The translations under genes and the position numbers were made by a program. Positions 1-8,946 of a DNA stretch of 64,000 bases are shown here, one piece after another. The DNA comes from Lentilactobacillus otakiensis DSM 19908 = JCM 15040 (GTDB lineage Bacteria; Bacillota; Bacilli; Lactobacillales; Lactobacillaceae): contig NZ_AZED01000013.1 of NCBI RefSeq assembly GCF_001434145.1, positions 230,742-294,741 of the forward strand. Direction: 5' to 3'. The notes below the pieces were generated by a model, which was given only the letters and a program-made list of their open reading frames with translations, was not told the DNA's origin and did not search any database. How positions within the stretch are numbered: the stretch's first letter is position 1; every line of letters starts with the position of its first letter.

Positions 1-2
1 AA

Positions 3-239
3 GGTGCTGACCTGAACAAAATGTTCTTGGATTTTCATCAGGAAGCCACCGTTGACAACCCAATTTCATTTGGCTTGATTGCTAAAGACAAAATGACAGA
101 TATCAAAGCACACCTCATCAACTACTTTGTCGACATTGTCGATGAACCGACACAAAAAACTGAAGTAAGGAGAAACGTTAACTCGATTACCATTCTCGAC
201 CCTGACAAGAATCGCATCGAAGTGAACGAATTTAGATAA
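3..239 (+). CDS. VOC (glyoxalase/bleomycin-resistance) family protein, 3' part only
   Basis: The reading frame is open from the first bases of the window, so the N-terminus lies outside. The visible 78 residues end in ITILDPDKNRIEVNEF, which resembles the last beta strand of VOC-superfamily proteins (pattern F-x-D-P-D-G-N-x-I-E), where the Glu is usually a metal ligand. Substrate cannot be told from this fragment. The stop codon is followed one base later by the ATG of the CPBP protease gene, so the two are probably co-transcribed. Family assignment is moderately sure. Confidence 0.6.
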   Translation, partial: GADLNKMFLDFHQEATVDNPISFGLIAKDKMTDIKAHLINYFVDIVDEPTQKTEVRRNVNSITILDPDKNRIEVNEFR

Positions 240-240
240 T

Positions 241-915
241 ATGGACGTAACCAGATATCTCACAACTAAATCGCTGCAGGTTCTGAAGTTCGTGGGATTT
301 CTGGCTGTCTATCTGATCGCAGAATCGGTCTTCGAGATTGCCAGCACCTACATTAAGGATCCCTTGGCTGCCCGGCATGTGCTGGGATTATCGCTGGTGA
401 TTATTGCCGGCAGTCTGGCATTGTTGGGGTGGCGATACGGCAAACAACTACAGGCCAACAATCCCAGACAAATCGGCAAGAAAAAGCCAACCAGCAAACG
501 AATTGCTCAGCTGCTTTGGATCTTTATCCTCATGACGGCTATCCAGGTTATTTGGCAATGGCTGATCTCCAAGCATATTCTTACAATTCCCAGTAATCAA
601 CAAGCCGTTAATGCCGCTCAAATGAAGAATCCGGTTTGGAATATTTTCTTTGCCGGCTTCTTGGCGCCGATCTTTGAGGAGTTAATTTTCAGAGGGATCT
701 TTATGAACTATTTCTTTAATAAAGATAATCGACTGAATAACATTCTAGCGGTCTTAGTCAGTGGCTGTATCTTCGGCTTTGCCCACGAAATGAGTTTTGA
801 TTTTACCTGGATCATGTACTCGGCGCTGGGGTGCTGCCTATCGTTCACTTACATGCACTTTAGAGACATTCGCTACAGCATTGCACTGCACATGATGAAT
901 AACTTGATACCATAA
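241..915 (+). CDS. CPBP family intramembrane metalloprotease
   Basis: A 224-residue polytopic membrane protein. It carries the CPBP (CAAX protease and bacteriocin-processing) signature: the EELIFRG motif (EExxxR) near residue 142 and a second motif FAHE near residue 180, which supply the glutamates and histidine of the active site in this family. Relatives process prenylated or bacteriocin-type peptides or give self-immunity; the substrate here is unknown and no bacteriocin gene is adjacent. It starts one base after the stop of the upstream VOC gene, which suggests translational coupling. Confidence 0.85.
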   Translation: MDVTRYLTTKSLQVLKFVGFLAVYLIAESVFEIASTYIKDPLAARHVLGLSLVIIAGSLALLGWRYGKQLQANNPRQIGKKKPTSKRIAQLLWIFILMTAIQVIWQWLISKHILTIPSNQQAVNAAQMKNPVWNIFFAGFLAPIFEELIFRGIFMNYFFNKDNRLNNILAVLVSGCIFGFAHEMSFDFTWIMYSALGCCLSFTYMHFRDIRYSIALHMMNNLIP

Positions 916-918
916 ATT

Positions 919-948
919 AAGGGACGACCATTGATTTGGCCGTCCCTT
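919..948. terminator. Hairpin between convergent genes
   Basis: Arms AAGGGACGACC (919-929) and GGCCGTCCCTT (938-948) pair with one mismatch around an 8-base loop. It lies between the convergent CPBP and YxeA genes and could stop both transcripts, although the T-rich tails are short. Confidence 0.6.
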
Positions 949-960
949 CTTCATACATAT

Positions 961-1317
961 TTATTTCATTGCATCGATCTTGTCGCGTGCTTTCTTGGGA
1001 ATTTGTGAATGTGTCACTTGTTCGTAACTGTTCACTTGCTTAGCCCGAGACCAGCCGATCTTAATGAAGTGGCCTTCCACAAATTTATGGCCAGACATTG
1101 AACCAACTTCCATTTTCTTGTGTTGACCGTCTTTGTTCCAACCGTCGATCATATAAAAGTAGCGATCAGGGTAACCATCCGGCTGCTTCTCTGTTCTTTC
1201 AACCTTACCGACCTGCCCATAATAGTAGGCCCTACCGTAATTATGGTTATACCAGACGCTCCCGATTCCGATCACAATCGCGATCACGGCAATGAAAGTA
1301 ACTGTTCCCTTTTTCAT
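961..1317 (-). CDS. YxeA-family (DUF1093) secreted or membrane-anchored small protein, copy A
   Basis: 118 residues. An N-terminal hydrophobic segment follows MKKGTVTF, then a compact extracellular domain with YYYGQV, YMIDGWNKDG and KFVEGHFIKIGW, typical of the YxeA/DUF1093 family of Firmicutes. The function of the family is not established. The start is supported by GGAG seven bases upstream. It is the second gene of a two-gene minus-strand operon; the paralogue lies 22 bases upstream and shares most of these motifs, so the pair arose by tandem duplication. Confidence 0.8.
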   Translation of the reverse strand: MKKGTVTFIAVIAIVIGIGSVWYNHNYGRAYYYGQVGKVERTEKQPDGYPDRYFYMIDGWNKDGQHKKMEVGSMSGHKFVEGHFIKIGWSRAKQVNSYEQVTHSQIPKKARDKIDAMK

Positions 1318-1339
1318 TTAAACGCTCCATTCAATCAAT

Positions 1340-1699
1340 CTATTTGGCAGCATCAATTTTTTCTTGAGCAGCCTTAGGAATCTGATTATAAGAGACGCGG
1401 GCAAAGTCCACGACATCTTTAGCATTTGACCAGCCAACTTTGATATAGTGACCCTTCACAAATTTATGACCACCGGTCGATCCTACTTCCATCCGTTGAT
1501 GTTTGCCGTCTTTGTTCCAACCATCGACCTTGTAATAGTACACATTGGGATACCCGGCTGGTGCTTTTTCAGTCCGGATAATCTTGCCGTCAACTTGGCC
1601 GTAGTAATATGTTTTCCCATACATATGATGGTACCACATGCCCCCTAAGACACCAATTACCACAATTACAGACAAAATAATAATGCTTCGTTTCTTCAT
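1340..1699 (-). CDS. YxeA-family (DUF1093) secreted or membrane-anchored small protein, copy B
   Basis: 119 residues from the chosen ATG at 1699, which has GAGGAG seven bases upstream; a longer open frame to 1765 exists, but its extra N-terminus is not membrane-like and its inner ATG overlaps the SD. N-terminal membrane segment MKKRSIIILSVIVVIGVLGG, then YYYGQVDGK, YKVDGWNKDG and KFVKGHYIKVGW. It is clearly paralogous to the next gene of the operon. Function unknown; export and cell-surface location are inferred from the N-terminus. Confidence 0.8.
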   Translation of the reverse strand: MKKRSIIILSVIVVIGVLGGMWYHHMYGKTYYYGQVDGKIIRTEKAPAGYPNVYYYKVDGWNKDGKHQRMEVGSTGGHKFVKGHYIKVGWSNAKDVVDFARVSYNQIPKAAQEKIDAAK

Positions 1700-1776
1700 T
1701 TTCATTCTCCTCATAGACATTCTTATTAACAAAGGATAACTAATCAGTAAACCTCTGTCAAACAATTCGACGATGT

Positions 1777-2961
1777 TTAACCGCGGATCATCCGTTCCAA
1801 ATAGCTTTCCAGTTTAGGATCATGTGCATGCAAATACATCCCCTTAATCCCGCGCCGCAACAAAACATTCAACGAATTCCGTAATAATTCAACTTTGCTG
1901 GCTTCATAGTCTTCAGGCGACATGTCGGCACGATGCTTAAAAATTTCCACATCGGTCACTTTGCTGGGATCAACCCCCAAACAGTTGTCGGCAGTTAAGT
2001 AAAACGGCGGTCCGATGATAATCCCAATATAGTTCAGGTCAAATCCCTGGACAGTGTAAATGCTACCAACCTCATCAATCGTCTGTGGCTGTTCAGCCCA
2101 AGGCGTGCTTGTAAAATTATACTGGTCCCATGGTAAATGGAAGTTGCCCTCATTAACCAAGTGTTTGCCACCATCCAGGGTTGACGGATAGCCACTCGTC
2201 GAAGTCATCCGTGACAAACCATATTTATCGTTTTTCTTAATGATCATTTGAAACATCTTTTCAGCATCCGGAAAGATTTGAAAGTCATAGTCACCAATAT
2301 CCGTTGGTATCGGCCCAATCACATCACCATCAATAAAATGGTCCAGCCAATCCATCAATTTGGGACTGGCCTGCATGCGAAACTGTTGCTTCAAGTGAAC
2401 CAAATCATGCGGGTATGGGGCAATTAATTTTTCCAAACGAGCTTTGTTCCAAAAACTCTTCGTCCGCAATACCTGGTGAGGATCGAAAACAACAATGGTG
2501 ACCCGGCTCAATTGAATAATATCCTGGAGCTGATTGTCACCATAATAATTGTTGTAGTGATCCGGCTTGCTCAATAACAAATGGGCTTCATCGACCACGG
2601 TTAAGTTGACATGCTTATCCTGCTTGTGCATCTGATTAATGAAGCTGGTCGGCCGCTGATAATATTTTTTCAGCATGTGCGGGGTTTGTCCGGCAAGCTC
2701 CCGGTACACTTTCAAGAGTTCCGGATGGTTGACCAAAAAGTAGGCATCGTCAACTTCCTGGGCCAACTTCGTAAACAATTGATTGAGGATCAGACTCTTC
2801 CCAGTACCGGCATCACCCATCAAGACAAACACAGCGTGACCGTCTTCTTTCAAATGTTCCCGAGAAAACTGGTCAATTTGTTTGAGAACTGCTTTTTGGT
2901 GATCAGTCAATTCAATATTTTTCGAAAATGCATTTAACGTGTGCGATTCCAAAGATTCCAT
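1777..2961 (-). CDS. DUF2075-type P-loop NTPase/helicase-like protein
   Basis: 394 residues. Walker A GDAGTGKS at residues 49-56, Walker B-like LTVVDEAHLLL near residues 118-128, and downstream helicase-like elements (LKQQFRMQASPKL, SIYTVQGFDLNYIGI) match DUF2075 proteins related to superfamily 1 helicases and Schlafen group 3. These are putative nucleic-acid-dependent ATPases; the cellular role is unknown. The ATG has AAGGAG six bases upstream. No nuclease or methylase partner is next to it, so a defence role is not supported by context here. Confidence 0.75.
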   Translation of the reverse strand: MESLESHTLNAFSKNIELTDHQKAVLKQIDQFSREHLKEDGHAVFVLMGDAGTGKSLILNQLFTKLAQEVDDAYFLVNHPELLKVYRELAGQTPHMLKKYYQRPTSFINQMHKQDKHVNLTVVDEAHLLLSKPDHYNNYYGDNQLQDIIQLSRVTIVVFDPHQVLRTKSFWNKARLEKLIAPYPHDLVHLKQQFRMQASPKLMDWLDHFIDGDVIGPIPTDIGDYDFQIFPDAEKMFQMIIKKNDKYGLSRMTSTSGYPSTLDGGKHLVNEGNFHLPWDQYNFTSTPWAEQPQTIDEVGSIYTVQGFDLNYIGIIIGPPFYLTADNCLGVDPSKVTDVEIFKHRADMSPEDYEASKVELLRNSLNVLLRRGIKGMYLHAHDPKLESYLERMIRG

Positions 2962-3095
2962 GGGTTTGCTCCTTCTCTAAAAGCTCATAATATTATGATA
3001 ACTTTTCGCCGATTCAATTTCCAGAGAGATCAGGCTTGCAATCGCTACCATTAATCATGAATAATAGAGACAAAATAATGACAAGGAGAATAACC

Positions 3096-4664
3096 ATGCC
3101 AACTTTCATGAATGGAAAAATATTTACTGGAATTGACGCCACCAGCTTCGTTTCAGCGATGACGATTGAAAATGGTCAAGTCACTTGGACTGGCAATTCT
3201 AAGGAAGTAAACGATCTTGATGCTATCGACCTAAAGAGTCAAACGGTGCTGCCGGGGTTAATTGATGTTCATACCCACCCCAAATACATTGCTGATGCCT
3301 TACACGGCGTGGCCTGCACGCCACCCGACATTAATAGTATTGAAGATATGAAGACAGCCCTGAGAAAGTCACCAGCCTTTGGCAAGGGCGCCGATACTTG
3401 GATTGAGGGATGGGGCTTTGATGAAACCAAGCTTGCTGAGCACCGCACCCCGACCGTCAACGATTTGGATGAAGTGTCCACCACCCAGCCGATTTTTATC
3501 TACCGCTCTGATTGTCACTCGTCCATCGGCAACTCTAAAGCGCTGGAATTAGCCGGAATCACTGCCACCACCCCAGATCCGGTTGGTGGCTTCATCGGTC
3601 ACTTTCCAGATGGCCGTCCCAACGGCTACATGAAAGAAGTGGCTGCCACCCAGTTATTAATCAAGGCCAAATCCGCTCAGAGTTACCAGGGTGACGTCGA
3701 CAACATGGCCAATAGTTCAACCCATTATCTCCAAAACGGGATCGTCGCAATTGGAGAAATGATGGGCCGAATTCGACCATATGATTCACTCAAACTGTAT
3801 CAAGACGCTATCAAAGCTGGTTTCAAACCCAAATCCTCGATTTATTATGTCTATGACGAAGTGTCGGGTAATGCCAGCCTCAAGCCAACGAATGATGACC
3901 AATTAAGAATTGCCGGCATCAAAGTCTTTATGGATGGCAGCATCTCTGGCGAAACGGCCTACAATCATCAGCCATACCCCAGCGGCAAAAACGGTGTCTG
4001 CCTCACCGACGCTACCAAGCTCAAGCAAGCCGTTACCTATGCCAAACAGCACAGCTTGCAAGTTGCGATCCACGCCATGGGTGACGCAGCGACCCAGTTG
4101 ATTTTAGATGTGACGGATAAAATGCAGCCGTGGTTATCTGATCGGCCATCGATTCGAATTGAGCATGCTTCGATTTTGAGTGACCAGATGCTCAACCAAA
4201 TCAACACTGCCACCATGAATTATGCGCTTGTGACCCAGCCGATTTTCTTCTTCGCGGAGGATGAATCGTACCGGAACTATTTGTCGCCACAGCAATTCAA
4301 AGAGGCCTACCGGGTGAAATCAATGCTAAATACCAAAGCCGAATTTGCACTGAGCTCCGATGCCCCGTGCACGCCGTGGGCTGAACCAGACAGCCCGTTT
4401 GTTAACATCTATGCAGCCATTACCCGCACGGCGGTGAATGGCGATGTCGTCAATGCGGACGAAGCCATCGACATCCCAGATGCAGTCTTGGCCTACACCA
4501 ACTGGCCCGCCAAAATCGGCGGCTTTCACAAAAATGGTCAGCTAACGCCAGGTTATGCCGGGGACTTCGTGATCCTCGACCGAGATATTTTCTCAGTTCC
4601 CCACGAAGAGCTCAAAGATGTCCGGGTTGCTGAGACTTGGATGGCCGGGAAACAAGTTTATTAG
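3096..4664 (+). CDS. Amidohydrolase family protein (YtcJ-like)
   Basis: 522 residues from the ATG at 3096, preceded by AAGGAG; the open frame extends 60 bases further up without SD or homology. The metal-binding motif is visible as VIDVHTHP near residue 57. Further metal-centre candidates are IEGWGFDET, a His-rich stretch VAIHAMGDAAT and a late SSDAPC with an Asp. This order fits the YtcJ branch of metal-dependent amidohydrolases (TIM barrel plus flanking beta sandwich). The substrate is unknown; homologues are often annotated as imidazolonepropionase-like or N-substituted formamide deformylase-like. Probably cytosolic, single-gene unit ending in a strong hairpin. Confidence 0.8.
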   Translation: MPTFMNGKIFTGIDATSFVSAMTIENGQVTWTGNSKEVNDLDAIDLKSQTVLPGLIDVHTHPKYIADALHGVACTPPDINSIEDMKTALRKSPAFGKGADTWIEGWGFDETKLAEHRTPTVNDLDEVSTTQPIFIYRSDCHSSIGNSKALELAGITATTPDPVGGFIGHFPDGRPNGYMKEVAATQLLIKAKSAQSYQGDVDNMANSSTHYLQNGIVAIGEMMGRIRPYDSLKLYQDAIKAGFKPKSSIYYVYDEVSGNASLKPTNDDQLRIAGIKVFMDGSISGETAYNHQPYPSGKNGVCLTDATKLKQAVTYAKQHSLQVAIHAMGDAATQLILDVTDKMQPWLSDRPSIRIEHASILSDQMLNQINTATMNYALVTQPIFFFAEDESYRNYLSPQQFKEAYRVKSMLNTKAEFALSSDAPCTPWAEPDSPFVNIYAAITRTAVNGDVVNADEAIDIPDAVLAYTNWPAKIGGFHKNGQLTPGYAGDFVILDRDIFSVPHEELKDVRVAETWMAGKQVY

Positions 4665-4684
4665 TGCTTTTCTAAATCCAACAT

Positions 4685-4735
4685 AAAAAGACCGATATCA
4701 AGAATTTAACAATTCTCTTGATATCGGTCTTTAAT
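4685..4735. terminator. Bidirectional intrinsic terminator
   Basis: Perfect 15-bp arms AGACCGATATCAAGA (4689-4703) and its complement (4716-4730) around a 12-base loop, with A-run and T-run flanks. It separates the convergent amidohydrolase and GH51 genes. Confidence 0.85.
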
Positions 4736-4737
4736 AC

Positions 4738-6231
4738 TTAATCTTTCACTTTAACCCGAATCACATTCCAAGATAGAGGTTGTAACTCCGCACTTACCTT
4801 GTCATCTGAAACAGTCACCTGATTCATTGATTCTAACTTCATCGATTGATCTTCATTGGTTTTCATCAAGTCATATCCGCAGAATTGGGTTGCTTTGTCT
4901 AATCCCTGGACGTCAAAGTTCTGCAACGTTGACTCAAAATCAACCTTTTCTTTTGACTTGTTAACAATGAACATCGTCAATATGCCATTCTCATCATAAG
5001 TGGCCACAGAATCCGTATAAGGGACCTCATAGTCTTTAGCTTGATAAGTCGGCACATCCGATTTGGCAGCCAGTGCAATTCCTCTACCAAAGTTTGATGC
5101 CTGCATGAATGGATAGAAGATGGATTGATACCAAACCGATGGATCACCGTTTGTATTCGTCATGATCGGCGCAATCACATTGATCAATTGAGCAAGACAG
5201 CCAATTTTAACACGGTCTGCATGCTTCATAAGTGTAATTGCCAGGCTTCCGACCAACAATGCATCCATAAAATTATAATGGTCTTCAAGCAAGTGTGGTG
5301 CAACCTGCCAAGGTGCCTGTTTGTCATCAGCAGCCTTGGAATGATACCAGACATTCCACTCATCAATCGACAAGTTGATCTGTTTCTTACTGTGACGACG
5401 CGCTTTGACTGCATCACAAATATTGGCGACGTCTGTAATGAAGTGATCAAAATCAACGGATTTCCCCAAGAATTCGCCTAAATCGTGATCGGAGTCATCG
5501 TAATATTGATGAAGTGACAAGTAATCCACATCATCATAAGCCTGATCGAGCAAGGTTTCCTCCCAAGTACCAAAAGTATTGATCTGATGTGACGAACTTC
5601 CACATGCAATCAATTCAATATCGGGGTCAATTAAACGCATTGCTTTTGCAGTTTCGTGAGCCAGTCGGCCGTATTCATAAGCGGTCTTATGACCAATCTG
5701 CCACGGGCCGTCCATTTCGTTGCCAAGTGACCACACTTTAATGTTAAATGGTTTCTCGGCACCGTTTTTCCGACGGAGGTCACTCCAATAAGTACCCTTT
5801 GGAAAGTTACAGTATTCAATCAAGTTGCGGGCAGCATCAATGCCACGAGTGCCCAGATTGACTGCCATATCGGGCTCTGAGCCGACCTTTTTCGCCCACT
5901 TCATAAATTCATGGATTCCAAACTGATTGGTCTCTTTACTACGCCAAGCCAAATCAAGTTTAGTTGGCCGTTTATCTTTTGGCCCAATGCCATCTTCCCA
6001 GTTGTAAGCTGACACAAAGTTCCCACCGGGATATCGAATGAGTGGCACATTCAGCTTTTTCACCGCATCAATAACATCCGTGCGAAACCCATCTTTGTCT
6101 GCAGTTGGGTGATCTGGTTGATAAATGCCTTCATAAATCGACCGACCTAAGTGTTCTGTAAATGATCCCCACATTCGCGGATCAATTTTTGAAATCACCT
6201 GATCACGATCGACAGTTAATTTTGATTTGAT
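4738..6231 (-). CDS. Alpha-L-arabinofuranosidase, GH51, probably with a non-AUG start
   Basis: About 497 residues, the normal GH51 length. It removes terminal L-arabinofuranosyl units from arabinan or arabinoxylan oligosaccharides in the cytosol. The acid/base Glu lies in SLGNEMDGPW and the nucleophile Glu in SIDEWNVWY. Start: a strong SD AAGGAGG is followed by ATT-ATC-AAA-TCA-AAA and the in-frame peptide KSKLTVDRDQVISKIDPR, which is the usual GH51 N-terminus, but no ATG/GTG/TTG is placed there. I set the start at the ATC (6231); ATT (6234) is possible, and the first standard codon is GTG at 6198, which would lose 11 residues and has no SD. It has its own promoter. Part of an arabinan island with GH43 and an oligosaccharide symporter. 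Confidence 0.9.
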   Translation of the reverse strand: MKSKLTVDRDQVISKIDPRMWGSFTEHLGRSIYEGIYQPDHPTADKDGFRTDVIDAVKKLNVPLIRYPGGNFVSAYNWEDGIGPKDKRPTKLDLAWRSKETNQFGIHEFMKWAKKVGSEPDMAVNLGTRGIDAARNLIEYCNFPKGTYWSDLRRKNGAEKPFNIKVWSLGNEMDGPWQIGHKTAYEYGRLAHETAKAMRLIDPDIELIACGSSSHQINTFGTWEETLLDQAYDDVDYLSLHQYYDDSDHDLGEFLGKSVDFDHFITDVANICDAVKARRHSKKQINLSIDEWNVWYHSKAADDKQAPWQVAPHLLEDHYNFMDALLVGSLAITLMKHADRVKIGCLAQLINVIAPIMTNTNGDPSVWYQSIFYPFMQASNFGRGIALAAKSDVPTYQAKDYEVPYTDSVATYDENGILTMFIVNKSKEKVDFESTLQNFDVQGLDKATQFCGYDLMKTNEDQSMKLESMNQVTVSDDKVSAELQPLSWNVIRVKVKD

Positions 6232-6285
6232 AATTTATTCCTCCTTCGTTTGATAGAGAAAATATTGGAAAGACCCAATACATAA

Positions 6286-6313
6286 ATTATAAAAGTCCCC
6301 TGTTCAAAATCAA
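6286..6313 (-). promoter_or_regulatory. Promoter of the GH51 gene
   Basis: On the minus strand: -35 TTGATT (6308-6313), 16-base spacer, -10 TATAAT (6286-6291). It lies between the terminator of the transporter gene and the GH51 SD, so GH51 can be transcribed on its own. Confidence 0.6.
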
Positions 6314-6344
6314 GTTCGGGAAGGCTCCAGATTATTTAGAATAC

Positions 6345-6376
6345 AAAAAATGGCACTCACAGGAGTGTCATTTTAG
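6345..6376 (-). terminator. Intrinsic terminator after the oligosaccharide symporter
   Basis: Arms AAAATGGCACTC (6347-6358) and GAGTGTCATTTT (6363-6374), 4-base loop. On the minus strand the hairpin is followed by a T run. It partly uncouples GH51 from the upstream genes. Confidence 0.7.
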
Positions 6377-6414
6377 ATGGTATATAAAGAAATTGTGACT
6401 AATTAAAATCCTAA

Positions 6415-7689
6415 TTAAGCTTTAGTTTCACCTTGTTTATCAACTTCACCAGCTTGTACAGGATCTTCCTTCTTCAAGGTAAATGCGGCAAAGACAGTTA
6501 CAACAGCAACGATTGCACCAAGGATCAAATAGGTGTGTTGGAAACCGATGGAGTCGTACATGTTACCAGCAAGGGCTGAGAAGACGAAGACTGAAATCTG
6601 TTTGGCAAAGTTTGAAGCCAGAGCATAAACAGTGGCATAAACTCGGATATCGAAGGCTCCGGCAATGTATTTCATAATTGAAACAAGTACCAAAGGCATT
6701 TCGAATCCGGCTAACAAACGAAGAACGATAACCCAGATTAAACTTGGTGACAAAGCACTACCAATAATCCGGATAGCTAAGATACAGCCATAAGCAATCA
6801 AACCATTTCGTGATCCAATCTTGTTGATGATCCATGGCATTGGAATCATGAGTAAGAATTCCAAACCAATTTGAGCAGTGGTCATGTAACTGTATGCTTG
6901 AGTACCTTGGGCAGCAGTGTTAAAGAATGTCTTGAAGAAAATGATGAATTGTTGATCAAAAACATCATAAATGGCTGAAGCACCAATGTAGAAGATTGAT
7001 AAGTACCAGAAATTCTTGATTTTAAAGATCTTACCAATTTGTTTCATGTCGAGTTTGTTGGAAGTATCACCAGCAGCTGCGGCATTGTCCATATCAATTT
7101 TATCGCTGAACAACAGCAAACCAGTCAGAATAGTTGCTGAAATTGAACATGCCCAGAAAATGGCGTTTGGTTGCCAGATGAACAATTGACCACCTAAGAA
7201 GGAAGCAACCATCCCGGCTAAAGAGCCACCCATTCGTGAGTGACCATATTCAAAACGGTTAGCCAAGCTGGCACGTTGAACGTATTGCTCAATAACTGAA
7301 ACACCACCATTAAAGATGAAACAAAGAAATACTCCAGTGATTAATGCGACTAACAATGAGTTGATATGCATCAATGGTAGAAAGACCCACTGGAAATACG
7401 GTCCAATTAACATCGCTGCAATGGAAATCATGAATAGCAAATTCTTTTTGAAAACTAATTTATCAGACCAAACACCAAAGGCTGGTTGGAATAATAGAGA
7501 CAAACCAGACATCGCTGAGAACACGATTCCGGCTTCAGCACCGTTCATGTGCCCAACTTGTTCCATCCAAAGGGTTAAATAACCGAAGATAATCTGCCAC
7601 ATAAAGAAGTAGGTAAAGTGGGTAAATGGGAATCCCCAGAAGTGCTTACTCTCCTGTTTTTTAGGTGCTTCTGCACTATTTTGCATCAT
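6415..7689 (-). CDS. Oligosaccharide:H+ symporter, MFS (LacY-like OHS family)
   Basis: 424 residues, 12 predicted membrane segments. The N-terminal stretch HFWGFPFTHFTYFFMWQIIF and the loop FGVWSDKLVFKKN are typical of the oligosaccharide:H+ symporter family (LacY, RafB, CscB). AGGAGG sits six bases before the ATG. It lies 20 bases after the GH43 gene in the same direction and just before GH51, so import of arabino-oligosaccharides is the likely role; this is inferred from context, not from residues. Confidence 0.85.
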   Translation of the reverse strand: MMQNSAEAPKKQESKHFWGFPFTHFTYFFMWQIIFGYLTLWMEQVGHMNGAEAGIVFSAMSGLSLLFQPAFGVWSDKLVFKKNLLFMISIAAMLIGPYFQWVFLPLMHINSLLVALITGVFLCFIFNGGVSVIEQYVQRASLANRFEYGHSRMGGSLAGMVASFLGGQLFIWQPNAIFWACSISATILTGLLLFSDKIDMDNAAAAGDTSNKLDMKQIGKIFKIKNFWYLSIFYIGASAIYDVFDQQFIIFFKTFFNTAAQGTQAYSYMTTAQIGLEFLLMIPMPWIINKIGSRNGLIAYGCILAIRIIGSALSPSLIWVIVLRLLAGFEMPLVLVSIMKYIAGAFDIRVYATVYALASNFAKQISVFVFSALAGNMYDSIGFQHTYLILGAIVAVVTVFAAFTLKKEDPVQAGEVDKQGETKA

Positions 7690-7709
7690 TAAATGCCTCC
7701 TGAAATTTA

Positions 7710-8675
7710 TTAATCATAATTATAAGGAACTGGTTTACCAAAATTAGGTGTCCCGTCATCATTCCAAGTGAAGGCTTGGACCTTTGTATGACGGTTGGGA
7801 TCGTACAATGGATCACCCTTGATTTCGGTATAATCACGGCAATGGTAGACAAGAATATCTGTTTTACCATCTTCACCGACCGTAAATGAGTTGTGGCCTG
7901 GTCCATATTGGTGAGTTGCCATATCACTTTGGAAAACAGGTTTCTTGGACTTGGTCCAGTTGCTTGCATCCAACAAATCTTTGTCATCTGGAATGCTCAG
8001 CATCCCCATGGCATAATGCTCATCAGTGGCACTAGCTGAATAGGTTAAGAAGAAGCGACCGTTACGATGAATAACTGCAGGTCCTTCGTTAACCCAGAAT
8101 CCGATAGTTTCCCAGTCAAACTCAGGTTTTGATAACATCACAGGTTTGGATTTAAGGGTCCAAGGGTTTCCCATTTCAGCAATATACAAATTAGAATTTC
8201 CTTTAATGTCAGGATCCTTTTGTGCCCAAACATAGTACAACTTGTTGTTGGCTTCAAAGCAGGTTGCATCCAGTGAAAAACTGTCCATGCCGGTTTCGAC
8301 TTGGCCATGCTCAATCCAATCATCTTCGCTGCGCATTGGATCTGGATTATCACATTCAATACAGAACATTCTGTGTTGGAACATGCCATTCTTATCCAAA
8401 GCGGTTGTCTCAGCTGCAGCAAAGTAAATGAACCATTTGCCGTCAATGTAATGAATTTCCGGTGCCCAAATCAATTGGCTCATGGGACCGCTTTCATGTT
8501 TGCGCCAAATTGTCCGTGGTGCAGCATGAGCTAAGCCCTCCAATGTTTTGGCACGACGAATTTCGATCAGGTTATAAGCCGGTACTGAGGCAGTAAAGTA
8601 ATAGTAACCATCAGTATGCTTATAAATATATGGGTCTGCCCGCTGAACAATGAGCGGATTTGTATAGACTGTCAA
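7710..8675 (-). CDS. GH43 family glycosidase, probable intracellular exo-arabinanase/arabinofuranosidase
   Basis: 321 residues from a TTG codon at 8675 with AAGGAG eight bases upstream; a longer frame to 8720 lacks an SD. GH43 five-bladed propeller motifs: base Asp in VQRADPYIY near residue 13, WAPEIHYIDGKWFIY, the pKa-modulating Asp in LDATCFE, and the acid Glu in WVNEGPAV. The GPGHNSF motif and lack of a signal peptide fit small cytosolic GH43 enzymes acting on alpha-1,5-linked arabino-oligosaccharides (subfamily 26 type). First gene of the GH43-symporter unit, divergent from the regulator at 8947. Confidence 0.85.
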   Translation of the reverse strand: MTVYTNPLIVQRADPYIYKHTDGYYYFTASVPAYNLIEIRRAKTLEGLAHAAPRTIWRKHESGPMSQLIWAPEIHYIDGKWFIYFAAAETTALDKNGMFQHRMFCIECDNPDPMRSEDDWIEHGQVETGMDSFSLDATCFEANNKLYYVWAQKDPDIKGNSNLYIAEMGNPWTLKSKPVMLSKPEFDWETIGFWVNEGPAVIHRNGRFFLTYSASATDEHYAMGMLSIPDDKDLLDASNWTKSKKPVFQSDMATHQYGPGHNSFTVGEDGKTDILVYHCRDYTEIKGDPLYDPNRHTKVQAFTWNDDGTPNFGKPVPYNYD

Positions 8676-8734
8676 TGTAAAATCTCCTTTTCTCCAATTG
8701 CTACGTAGTACTTCGATCACCTGTGCACATACTT

Positions 8735-8763
8735 ATAATATTGTTCGTCAACGATTTCTACAA
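8735..8763 (-). promoter_or_regulatory. Promoter of the GH43-symporter operon
   Basis: Minus strand -35 TTGTAG (8758-8763), 17-base spacer, -10 TATTAT (8735-8740). Spacing and position upstream of the TTG start are good; the -35 box is imperfect. Confidence 0.45.
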
Positions 8764-8790
8764 GCTAAAATGTAAATGTTTCGATACTTT

Positions 8791-8819
8791 TTGACTTAGA
8801 AACATACTTTTGCTACTAT
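8791..8819 (+). promoter_or_regulatory. Promoter of the ArsR-like regulator
   Basis: -35 TTGACT (8791-8796), 17-base spacer, -10 TACTAT (8814-8819). The cre-like site begins 9 bases downstream, over or just after the expected transcription start. Confidence 0.65.
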
Positions 8820-8828
8820 AAGGGTGTT

Positions 8829-8843
8829 TGGGAAACGGTTTCA
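8829..8843 (+). promoter_or_regulatory. cre-like site (CcpA)
   Basis: TGGGAAACGGTTTCA fits the 15-base WTGNAANCGNWNNCW consensus with one mismatch. Its place just after the -10 box of the regulator promoter would allow carbon catabolite repression of the arabinan island. Confidence 0.5.
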
Positions 8844-8946
8844 AATTTAAGATTAACATTTATGTTGATTAAAAGAATTAGACCCAATCAGAATCAATAA
8901 ATACCCGAGTAATTAAGCCCCCGGGATTGAGTAGGAGGTCACATAT

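Noticed and set aside
1777-2961. Defence system around the DUF2075 ATPase
   Set aside because: No nuclease, methylase or other defence partner is next to it; neighbours are YxeA proteins and an amidohydrolase.
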